Origin: DATKWD01 sp035529695
Lineage (GTDB): Bacteria; Actinomycetota; Acidimicrobiia; Acidimicrobiales; Salinilacustritrichaceae
DNA: 7,041 bases
Direction of reading: 5' to 3'
NCBI GenBank assembly: GCA_035529695.1
Contig: DATKWD010000099.1
Location: 1 to 7,041, forward strand
In this document: positions 1 to 6,403 of the stretch, one piece after another
Layout: every line of letters begins with the position of its first letter
How positions within the stretch are numbered: position 1 is the stretch's first letter
Made by a program: the position numbers and the translations under genes
Notes under the pieces: model-generated
The model's database searches: none
The model's input: only the letters and a program-made list of their open reading frames with translations
Told to the model about the DNA's origin: nothing

Positions 1-501
1 CACGACCAGGCGCTGTTCAAGGAGGCCGGCGGCGGCCGGACACCGTGGCACCAGGACCAGCACTACTGGCCCCTGGGCGAGGCGCCGACGATCACGATGT
101 GGATGCCGCTCGCCGATCTGCGACCCGAGGTCGGCAGCATGGAATTCGTGTCGGGCACGCACCTCGAGGGAAACCTCGTCGACCTCGGTATCTCGGACGA
201 ATCCGAGGCGGCGTACGCAGCGCTGATCGCCGATCGGGGATGGCAGATCGAGACGCACGGGCCGCTGAAGGCCGGCGATGCCACGTTCCACGCCGGATGG
301 ACACTTCATGCTGCCCGGCCGAACCCGACCGCTGACCTGCGGCCGGTGATGACGGTGATCTACGTCGACGCCGACGCCACCGTCGCCGAGCCGGCCAACG
401 ACGCACAGCGGCTCGATCTCGCAATCTGGTTGAAGGGCTCCGAACCCGGCGGCCCGATCGTCGGCGAGGCGAACCCGATCCTCTGGCCGACCGAGTCATG
501 A
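1..501 (+). CDS. Phytanoyl-CoA dioxygenase (PhyH) family protein, 5' end missing
   Basis: The frame is open from the first base and ends at TGA 499-501, giving the last 166 residues. Family members usually have about 250-300, so roughly the first third lies outside the window. Members are Fe(II)/2-oxoglutarate oxygenases that hydroxylate acyl-CoAs or other small molecules in the cytosol. The iron-binding motif is visible as H17-Q-D19 (window residue numbers) in the context WHQDQHYW. The distal iron ligand is probably H103 in LHAARPN, and R114 in ADLRPVMTVIYVD sits where the 2-oxoglutarate-binding arginine is expected. The catalytic triad therefore looks complete. The stop overlaps the start of the carboxyltransferase gene (ATGA, 498-501), so the two are probably translationally coupled. 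The family is well supported; the substrate cannot be read from the sequence, and many bacterial members do not act on phytanoyl-CoA. Confidence 0.88.
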   Translation, partial: HDQALFKEAGGGRTPWHQDQHYWPLGEAPTITMWMPLADLRPEVGSMEFVSGTHLEGNLVDLGISDESEAAYAALIADRGWQIETHGPLKAGDATFHAGWTLHAARPNPTADLRPVMTVIYVDADATVAEPANDAQRLDLAIWLKGSEPGGPIVGEANPILWPTES

Positions 502-2306
502 CCGCCGAGGTGCGATCGCCCCTCCAGGGCACCGTGGTCAGCTGTGTGGCTGCCGGTGCCACGGTCGCCGCGGGCACGGCGGTCGCCGTGATCGAGTCGA
601 TGAAGATGGAGCATGTCATCACCGCTCCGTCAGCAGGACGCGTCGGCCGTCTCGTGGTGGCCGCAGGCGATCACGTCGACAAGGGCGCACTGATCGCCGA
701 GATCGACGAGAAGGCCGACACCGATCGGGTCGTGGCGGTGGCGGTCGCGCCGGCCGAGCACACCGACGAGATCCGGCCCGATCTCGCCGAGGTCGTCGCC
801 AGGCACGAGGTCGGGCTCGACGCCGCTCGCCCCGATGCCGTCGAGCGACGACGCGGAAAGGGTCGTCGCACGATCCGCGAGAACGTCGACGACCTGCTCG
901 ACCCCGGATCGTTCATCGAGTACGGACCGACCGTTGTGGCAGCGCAACGGCGGCGCCGCTCGATGGACGACCTCATCGCTCGCACGCCGGCCGACGGCCT
1001 GGTGGGCGGGCTCGGCACCGTCGACGGTCAGCAGATCGTGGTGGTCGCCTACGACGAGACGGTGCTCGCCGGAACCCAAGGCCTTCAGAACCACCGAAAG
1101 AAGGACCGGCTCTTCGAGATCGCAGCCGAGCAACGCTTGCCCGTCGTTCTCTTCGCCGAGGGCGGGGGCGGCCGGCCGGGCGACACCGACGGGGTCGGCG
1201 GATCGGGGCTCGACACCATGGCCTTCCGGCTCTGGGGCGAGCTGAGCGGGCTCGTCCCCCTCGTGGGCATCAACGCCGGATACTGCTTCGCCGGCAACGC
1301 GGCCCTCCTCGGCTGCTGCGACGTCGTGATCGCCACCGAGGACTCCAACCTCGGGATGGGTGGGCCGGCGATGATCGAAGGTGGTGGCCTCGGCGTGGTC
1401 GAACCGACTGAGGTCGGGCCGATCGAGGTGCAACGGGCCAACGGCGTCGTCGACGTGGTGGTGGGCGACGAAGCCGAAGCGGTCGCGGTGGCCAAGCGCT
1501 ACCTCGCGACCTTCGCGCCCCGTCCGACCGAGTGGACCGCCCCCGACCAGACGCTGCTGCGCGAGTCGATCCCCGAGAACCGGCTCCGGGTCTACGACGT
1601 CCGTGCGGTCATCGACACCCTGTGCGACACCGACTCGGTGTTGGAGCTCCGGCGCGACTTCGGGCTCGGGATGGTCACGGCCATTGCTCGCATCGAGGGA
1701 CGCTCGGTCGGCGTCATCGCCAACAACCCGACCCATCTCGCCGGGGCCATCGACAGCGACGGCGCCGACAAAGCGGCTCGGTTCCTCGAACTGTGCGACG
1801 CCTTCGACGTGCCGGTCGTGTTCCTGTGCGACACCCCCGGGATCATGGTCGGACCCGAGGTCGAGAAGACGGCGTTGGTGCGCCACGCCGCACGGTTGTT
1901 CGTCACGGCGGGAAGCATCGACATCGCCTTCGTCACGGTCGTGCTGCGCAAGGGCTACGGCCTCGGCGCCATGACCATGGCCGGCGGCAGCTTCAAGACG
2001 CCGATCTTCACCGTGGCCTGGCCGACCGGCGAGTTCGGTGGCATGGGCCTCGAAGGAGCGGTTCGCCTCGGCTATCGAAAGGAACTCGAGGCGATCGACG
2101 ATCCGACCGAGCGCGAGGCCGCGTTCGAGGAGATGGTGGAGCGCATGTACCAGTACGGCAAGGCGCTCAACACCGCGACGACCTTCGAGATCGATGACGT
2201 CATCGACCCGGCCGACACCCGTCGTTGGATCACCCGAGCGTTCGACGCGGCCCCGCCACCACCGCATCGGACCGGCAAGAAACGCCCGGGAATCAGCCCC
2301 TGGTGA
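498..2306 (+). CDS. Biotin carboxyl carrier domain fused to acyl-CoA carboxyltransferase
   Basis: This 602-aa protein has two parts. Residues about 4-71 are a biotinyl domain with the motif VIESMKMEH, where K36 is the predicted biotinylated lysine. After a charged linker, residues about 105-585 form a carboxyltransferase with N- and C-terminal crotonase-like halves. Landmarks are AGYCFAGNAALLG (from 260), a DTPGIMVGP segment (D445-G448) followed by VRHAARLF, and TVAWPTGEFGGMGLEGA around W508. In this family the carrier delivers carboxybiotin and the transferase passes the carboxyl group to acetyl-, propionyl- or a longer acyl-CoA. The order carrier-transferase matches the C-terminal part of single-chain carboxylases (biotin carboxylase-carrier-transferase), but no biotin carboxylase domain is present here or in the rest of the window. 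The ATG at 498 overlaps the preceding stop, and the biotinyl fold begins at once after it, which supports this start. The acyl-CoA substrate is unknown. Confidence 0.92.
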   Translation: MTAEVRSPLQGTVVSCVAAGATVAAGTAVAVIESMKMEHVITAPSAGRVGRLVVAAGDHVDKGALIAEIDEKADTDRVVAVAVAPAEHTDEIRPDLAEVVARHEVGLDAARPDAVERRRGKGRRTIRENVDDLLDPGSFIEYGPTVVAAQRRRRSMDDLIARTPADGLVGGLGTVDGQQIVVVAYDETVLAGTQGLQNHRKKDRLFEIAAEQRLPVVLFAEGGGGRPGDTDGVGGSGLDTMAFRLWGELSGLVPLVGINAGYCFAGNAALLGCCDVVIATEDSNLGMGGPAMIEGGGLGVVEPTEVGPIEVQRANGVVDVVVGDEAEAVAVAKRYLATFAPRPTEWTAPDQTLLRESIPENRLRVYDVRAVIDTLCDTDSVLELRRDFGLGMVTAIARIEGRSVGVIANNPTHLAGAIDSDGADKAARFLELCDAFDVPVVFLCDTPGIMVGPEVEKTALVRHAARLFVTAGSIDIAFVTVVLRKGYGLGAMTMAGGSFKTPIFTVAWPTGEFGGMGLEGAVRLGYRKELEAIDDPTEREAAFEEMVERMYQYGKALNTATTFEIDDVIDPADTRRWITRAFDAAPPPPHRTGKKRPGISPW

Positions 2307-2314
2307 GGGGCGCG

Positions 2315-2346
2315 TTGACAAGACCGTAACGTTTTCGCAATATATG
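2315..2346 (+). promoter_or_regulatory. Candidate sigma-70-type promoter for the small gene at 2352, possibly leaderless
   Basis: An exact TTGACA lies at 2315-2320, followed by an AT-rich island that stands out in this GC-rich DNA. Candidate -10 hexamers are CAATAT at 2338-2343 (17-nt spacer, three of six consensus bases) and TATATG at 2341-2346 (20-nt spacer). Transcription would begin at about 2350-2353, on or next to the ATG at 2352. That would give a leaderless mRNA, which is common in actinobacteria and fits the absence of a usable Shine-Dalgarno site. The -10 match is weak, so this is a prediction. Confidence 0.45.
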
Positions 2347-2351
2347 CGGAG

Positions 2352-2693
2352 ATGTCGCGCCACTACCTCCTCTTCTTGAACGGCGCGGTCACCGCGGTGC
2401 TGATCGAGCGCCTGCGCCGACTCGACCCGGGCGAACCGATGCTGCACGTCGTGATGCCGTCGCTGGGCGATCACGATCTCACCCGGGAGAAGCTCAAGGA
2501 GGCTTCGGACCTGCTGAGGGGTGCCGGGTTCGAGATCCACGCGGAGTTCGGCACGGTCGCGTCGATGCGCAGCCAGGGATGGCCGTTCGAAGGCCTCGTC
2601 CTGGCAGCGACACCGGGATCGGATGCAGCCTGGGTCGAGCTGAGCACCGGCGACGTGGTCGACGGCGACTTCCCCCTCCTCGCCGTCGCCTGA
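2352..2693 (+). CDS. Small uncharacterised protein, weakly universal-stress-protein-like
   Basis: This 113-aa protein has no family I recognise with certainty. It starts with a hydrophobic strand (HYLLFLNGAVTAVLIERL), followed by LHVVMPS, a charged helix (LTREKLKEASDLLRGAGFEIHAEFG), FEGLVLAATPG and a final strand, FPLLAVA. This alternating strand/helix pattern, with a closing PLLAVA, recalls a compact universal stress protein (Rossmann-like) fold, but the nucleotide-binding glycine motif is not clear. No signal peptide or convincing membrane helix is seen. The start is well constrained: reading backwards in frame, a TGA occurs at 2316-2318 with no other ATG, GTG or TTG in between. It begins 45 nt after the carboxyltransferase stop and probably has its own promoter. 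Its codon use resembles its neighbours, which supports a real gene. The function is unknown. Confidence 0.68.
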   Translation: MSRHYLLFLNGAVTAVLIERLRRLDPGEPMLHVVMPSLGDHDLTREKLKEASDLLRGAGFEIHAEFGTVASMRSQGWPFEGLVLAATPGSDAAWVELSTGDVVDGDFPLLAVA

Positions 2694-2721
2694 CGACGAA
2701 CCCACCTATCCGCTCGGGCTC

Positions 2722-4278
2722 TCAGATCGCGCGGGGCACCACGGCCTCGATGACGCTCGGGCCCGGTGACGCGAGCGCCCGGCCCAGGGCGTCGGCCATC
2801 TCCTCGCCAGTGGTCACGCGTACGGCATCGTCGACCCCGCAGCCCTTGGCGAGTGCGACGAAGTCGAGGTCGGGGCGGGTGAGATCGAGCATGTCGAGCG
2901 CCTTCGGACCCGGTTCGCCGGCCCCGACGCGCGACAGCTCGAGGTTCAGCACGGCGTACGACGAGTTGTTGAAGATGATCGTGGTGACGTCGAGCGCTTC
3001 GCGGGCCTGGGTCCAGAGCGCCTGGAACGTGTACATCGAACTCCCGTCCGAACCGAGACACACCACCGGCCGTCCCCCACCCCCGACAGCGGCCCCGGTC
3101 GCGAGGGGCAGGCCGATGCCGATGGCACCACCGGTCAGTGTCAACCAGTCGTGCGGGGGGCAACCGGCGGTGGCTCCCGGCGCCCACAGCCCCGAGGTGT
3201 TCGATTCGTCGACCACGATGCAGTCGTCGGGCAGCAGTGCACCGACGGCAGCCGCCACCATCTCGGCGGTGAGCGCACCGGTCGGCAGATCCGGTCGAGC
3301 GAGCGCCGGTACGGTCGGTTCGACGTCGGTGGCGACCAACTCGGCGACCGCCTCGAGCGCCGCAACGGCATCATCGGAACCACCGGCCAGCGTGTGCACC
3401 TCGCAGCCGTCGGGGACCAGGTCGCTGGGCTTGTCGGGATAGGCGAAGAAGCTCACCGGGCTCTTGGCATCGGCCAACACCAGATGCTTTGCACCGTCGA
3501 GCTGCATCGCCGCGAACTCGGCGAGGTACTGGAGTCGATCGAGCGCCGGCACGCCGGCACCTCGTTCGAGCCGGGCCGGAAAGGTCTCGCCCAGCACCTG
3601 AGCGCCCGTGGCAGTGGCGATGCGGTTTGCGGCGCGGAGGCCGTCGCCGCGAAGGACCGATCCTCCGACCAGCACGACTGTCTTCTCGCCGGACCGCAGC
3701 GCACCCGCGACAGCATCGATCGTGGCCTCGTCGACCCGGCTTCGCGGTGTCGGTGCCACCGGAGCAGCCGGTTCGGCGCCCTCGCCCCACGACGCATCGG
3801 CCGGCAGGATCAACGTCGCGACCTGTCCAGGTGGTCCGGTGGCGGCGGCGACGGCGGCAGCGGCAACCGGGCCGACCTCGACTGGAGATTCGGGCCGACC
3901 GATCCACCCCGAACAGTTCTTGGCGACCGTCTCGATGTCGGACTGCAGCGGCGCGTCGTATTGGGCGTGGTAGGTCGCGTGATCGCCGACGATGTTGACC
4001 AATGGCGAGGCGGCTCGACGGGCGTTGTGGAGATTCGCCAGCCCGTTGCCGAGTCCAGAGCCGAGGTGCAGCAACGTCGCCGCCGGCTTGTCGGCCATGC
4101 GTGCGTATCCGTCGGCGGCGCCGGTGACCACGCCCTCGAACAGGCCCAGGATCGAACGCATCTCGGGCACGTCATCGACCGCCGCGACGAAGTGCATCTC
4201 GGACGTTCCCGGATTCGCGAAACAGACCTCGACCCCCGCCGCGCTCAAGGTACGAATCAATGCACCGGCACCGTTCAT
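2722..4278 (-). CDS. Thiamine-diphosphate-dependent enzyme, acetolactate synthase/benzoylformate decarboxylase type
   Basis: This 518-aa protein has the three-domain layout of the decarboxylase/acetolactate synthase superfamily: pyrimidine-binding domain about 1-165, central domain about 180-315, pyrophosphate-binding domain about 340-515. The catalytic glutamate is E48 in LFEGVVTGAADGYARM. The cofactor motif runs from S410-D411-G412-S to N437-N438, with Ser replacing the first Gly of the usual GDG. T25 in ANPGTSE, E48 and H71 (HLGSGLGN) align by eye with Ser26, Glu47 and His70 of Pseudomonas benzoylformate decarboxylase; true acetolactate synthases lack that histidine. Members cleave or ligate 2-oxoacids in the cytosol. 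The start is ATG 4278-4276, overlapping the upstream FAD gene's TGA by 1 nt (TGATG), so translation is probably coupled. Reading further upstream in this frame only translates the FAD gene out of phase. Databases often label such proteins acetolactate synthase large subunit, but no regulatory subunit gene is adjacent. The substrate is unknown. Confidence 0.88.
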   Translation of the reverse strand: MNGAGALIRTLSAAGVEVCFANPGTSEMHFVAAVDDVPEMRSILGLFEGVVTGAADGYARMADKPAATLLHLGSGLGNGLANLHNARRAASPLVNIVGDHATYHAQYDAPLQSDIETVAKNCSGWIGRPESPVEVGPVAAAAVAAATGPPGQVATLILPADASWGEGAEPAAPVAPTPRSRVDEATIDAVAGALRSGEKTVVLVGGSVLRGDGLRAANRIATATGAQVLGETFPARLERGAGVPALDRLQYLAEFAAMQLDGAKHLVLADAKSPVSFFAYPDKPSDLVPDGCEVHTLAGGSDDAVAALEAVAELVATDVEPTVPALARPDLPTGALTAEMVAAAVGALLPDDCIVVDESNTSGLWAPGATAGCPPHDWLTLTGGAIGIGLPLATGAAVGGGGRPVVCLGSDGSSMYTFQALWTQAREALDVTTIIFNNSSYAVLNLELSRVGAGEPGPKALDMLDLTRPDLDFVALAKGCGVDDAVRVTTGEEMADALGRALASPGPSVIEAVVPRAI

Positions 4279-5666
4279 CACGCTTGTTCCTTCGTTTCGA
4301 AGATGTTGTCGGGGTTGAGGATTCCGTTCGGATCGAACGCTGCCTTGATGCGGCGCATCAGCGCGATCTTGGCGGGGTCCTCGAGCTCGTTGAAGTACTT
4401 CTTCTTGGTCTTGCCCAGGCCGTGCTCGCCCGAGATCGCACCACCGAGGTCCATCCCCAGCTGGAACAGGCCTCGCATCACGCCCCCGCGGACCTCCGGA
4501 TCGGACTGAAAGACCGAGAGATGGACGTTGCCGTCGCCGGCGTGGCCGCAACCGGCGATCCAGCTGGAGGTCTCGGAGGCGAGCACCGACACGCCGTCCA
4601 TGAAGTCGGCGATCGACGCCCGCGGCACCACGACGTCGACGATGTCGTCGGCACCGGCGCCCTTGGCGATCCAGAAGGCCTTCTCGCGAGCTTCGATCAG
4701 CTTGGTGGCCGCACCGGTCGGCAGGATGAACACGTCCATCGCTCCCAGGTCGGCCACCTGCTCGGCCAGCGCAACCATGTCGGCCTCGAGCCGATCTTCG
4801 TGGGCACTCTCGAGCTGGATCACGAGGTAGGCGAGCGCCCGCTCGCGGATGTCGTCGGACACGCCCAGCTCGACCCCGAGGTCGTTGGCCATCGCCGACA
4901 TCGTCACCAGGTCGATGTACTCGACGATCATCGGACCGACACCGCTGGCCACGACCTTCGGCACCGCGTGGGTCACCCCGGCCAGGGTCTCGAACGGTGC
5001 CAGCAACGTGGCCTGGTGCTCGCATCGGGGGTACACCCTGAGCGTGGCCTCGGTCACGACGGCAAGCGTTCCCTCCGAGCCGATGATCAGCTAGGTCAGG
5101 TCGTAGCCGGTCGAGCCCTTGACGTACTTGCCGCCGGTGCGGATGACCTCGCCCCCGGGCAACACCGCTTCGAGGCCGACGACCTGGTGACGGGTCACCC
5201 CGTACTTGACCGCCCTCATCCCGCCCGCGTTCGTTGCGACGTTTCCGCCCAGGCTGGCCGAGTACTCACCGGGAAACACCGGGTACACCAGACCCATCGG
5301 CTCGAGCAGCCGATCGAGCTCGTCGAGGGTGACCCCCGGCTGCACGACGGCCACGAGGTTGTCGACATCGACCTCGATCACCGAGGCCATCCGTTCGAAG
5401 CTGACGACGATCCCGTCGGCACGAGGCACGGCCCCACCCGAGAGTCCGGTGCCGCTGCCCCGAGCGGTGACCGGAATGCCGTGCTCGTCGGCCATCCGGA
5501 GGATCGCTGCGACCTCGTCGGTCGAAGACGGGAACACCGCCGCCAGTGGTCGAACGTGGGCGATGCCGAGCGCCTCGTCGCCGAACAGCGCTTCGCTCAC
5601 CTGATCGCCAGGAACGACTGCGCCGTCCGCGACCTCGGCGCGCAGCAGTTCGATCACGTCAACCAT
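4278..5666 (-). pseudogene. FAD-linked 2-hydroxyacid oxidase/dehydrogenase (GlcD/D-lactate dehydrogenase type) with in-frame amber codon
   Basis: The reading frame from ATG 5666 to TGA 4278 has 463 codons including the final stop, normal for the family, but codon 192 is TAG (5091-5093). Before it lies most of the FAD-binding PCMH domain: ARGSGTGLSGG (about 68-78) and SLGGNVATNAGGMRAVKYG (about 138-156). After it, without frameshift, come IIGSEGTLAVVTEATL, the C-terminal FAD-oxidase domain with CGHAGDGNVHLSVF and ISGEHGLGKTKKKYF, and the ending DPNGILNPDNIF. Enzymes of this family oxidise D-lactate, glycolate or other 2-hydroxyacids to 2-oxoacids. The gene follows the cyclase gene by 18 nt, and its stop overlaps the thiamine-diphosphate gene start, so it is mid-operon. 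If the TAG is real and not read through, the 191-aa product lacks part of the FAD site and the whole substrate domain. A GTG at 5057 could start only a C-terminal fragment. No clear Shine-Dalgarno site precedes ATG 5666. Confidence 0.87.
5091..5093 (-). other. In-frame TAG (amber) codon inside the FAD enzyme
   Basis: The coding strand reads GYDLT, then TAG, then LIIGSEGTL. Homologues typically have Gln, Arg or a similar residue here (GYDLTxLxxGSEGTL). One C-to-T change turns CAG (Gln) into TAG, so a single substitution or base-call error explains it. No further stop or frameshift occurs in the remaining 271 codons. All five genes whose natural stops lie in this window end in TGA, so TAG is not used as a normal stop here, although that sample is small. 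Confidence 0.9.
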
Positions 5667-5684
5667 GTGGCCGAGCTTGGCACA

Positions 5685-6305
5685 TCACCGGCGAGTTCTG
5701 ACGGTGTCGGAGGTCAACACGTGAGCGATCAGGTCGAGCCCGCTCACGCAGTAGCTCTGGCGACGCGCCCCCGATGGTGGATCGTCGAGTGCGTCCCACG
5801 CCTCGTCGGTGATCAGCAGCTCGCCGCCGTTGGCGATGTCCTCGCCCAGCTTGAAGGCCCGGTTCATCTGGTCGCCCCACAGGTCGGTGCGCGGGACGTG
5901 GAAGACCGGGCCGAACCCGATCCCGATGCTCAGCTCGAAGTCCGCGAAGGAGTGATCGGGATCGTCGCCGAAGGATGGGTCGACCATCTCGAGTCCGGCG
6001 GCCAACGCCGCATCGGGACGGTCGAACACCGCGACGATGTCGTCTGCGACGAACTTCACGAACGTCCCTCCGTGCCGCTCGATGTGGGGCACACACGCCT
6101 GACGCATGTGGCTGATTCGAGCGAGGAACGAGAGCACCCCGTCTCGGTGCACCGATCGCGAGAAGCCCTTCGTGTCGATCACGAGGATCGCACACGTCTG
6201 TTCGAATTCTGCTCGGATCTGACGCTCGACCTCGACGCTGTCGTCGAGGTCGGTGTCGGCCCAGCGGTCGATGAGCGAGAACAGCCGCTGGTCCCCGTCG
6301 CTCAC
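5685..6305 (-). CDS. Class III adenylate/guanylate cyclase-domain protein
   Basis: From GTG 6305 the product is 206 aa. A cyclase homology domain spans about residues 36-170. Metal-binding aspartates are D44 (VIDTKGFS) and D88 (VKFVADDIVAVF, where Ala replaces the usual Gly before the Asp). K84 and D141 occupy the base-selecting positions and would favour ATP. In LWGDQMNRAFKLGED the transition-state asparagine N148 is kept, but the usual arginine is K152. Active members make cAMP or cGMP as homodimers, so this one may be weak or purely regulatory. There is no membrane helix or obvious sensor domain, only about 35 residues before the catalytic fold. An alternative GTG at 6380 would add 25 unconserved-looking residues and leave only 23 nt to the divergent gene, so I prefer 6305. 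TACCAT (6318-6313 on this strand) lies 7 nt before that GTG and could be a -10 element of a leaderless transcript. It heads the operon with the FAD gene, 18 nt downstream. Confidence 0.82.
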   Translation of the reverse strand: MSDGDQRLFSLIDRWADTDLDDSVEVERQIRAEFEQTCAILVIDTKGFSRSVHRDGVLSFLARISHMRQACVPHIERHGGTFVKFVADDIVAVFDRPDAALAAGLEMVDPSFGDDPDHSFADFELSIGIGFGPVFHVPRTDLWGDQMNRAFKLGEDIANGGELLITDEAWDALDDPPSGARRQSYCVSGLDLIAHVLTSDTVRTRR

Positions 6306-6403
6306 GAAACCAATGGTAGGTGGCGGTCTCGTTGCGTGCTGCTGGCGGGCTCGCAGCAGGTGAGGCAGGATCGACGCCACACCAACTGATCGGTAGCCAA
6401 CCC
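6306..6403. promoter_or_regulatory. Divergent intergenic region with inverted repeat at 6339-6359
   Basis: With the preferred cyclase start, these 98 bp separate two divergent genes and must hold both promoters. An inverted repeat is visible: CTGCTG at 6339-6344 and CAGCAG at 6354-6359, with a 9-nt centre. It overlaps the place where a -35 element for the TACCAT box (6313-6318, - strand) would lie, so it could be an operator. I find no convincing -35 box for either strand and no Shine-Dalgarno site before the ATG at 6404. This is a weak prediction. Confidence 0.3.

Noticed and set aside
2684..2698. Small hairpin CGTCG-CCTGA-CGACG at the end of the small gene as a terminator
   Set aside because: The stem has only 5 bp and there is no T-tract on either side. 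The 28-nt convergent gap (2694-2721) shows no convincing intrinsic terminator for either strand.
630..2705. A 691-codon open frame on the - strand opposite the carboxyltransferase and small gene
   Set aside because: It is an antisense shadow of a strongly supported gene, with no recognisable motif and a composition typical of antisense frames.
3151..4509. A 452-codon + strand open frame
   Set aside because: It lies antisense to the thiamine-diphosphate enzyme and the end of the FAD gene, has no motif, and its end has no relation to gene boundaries.
4279..5025. N-terminal extension of the thiamine-diphosphate enzyme frame up to 5025
   Set aside because: This part is an out-of-phase reading of the FAD gene and is Arg/Gly-rich. 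The superfamily N-terminus begins exactly at the ATG of 4278-4276.
4278..5057. The C-terminal half of the FAD enzyme as an independent gene starting at GTG 5057
   Set aside because: The GTG lies within a conserved strand (VVTEATLRVYP), there is no ribosome-binding site, and the fragment would lack nearly all of the FAD-binding domain. It is better read as the second part of an interrupted gene.
4260..6389. A 709-codon open frame on the + strand, uninterrupted across the FAD and cyclase genes
   Set aside because: Its product is rich in His, Asp, Arg and Gly without domain motifs, the typical mirror of high-GC codons. The opposite strand holds clear family motifs throughout.
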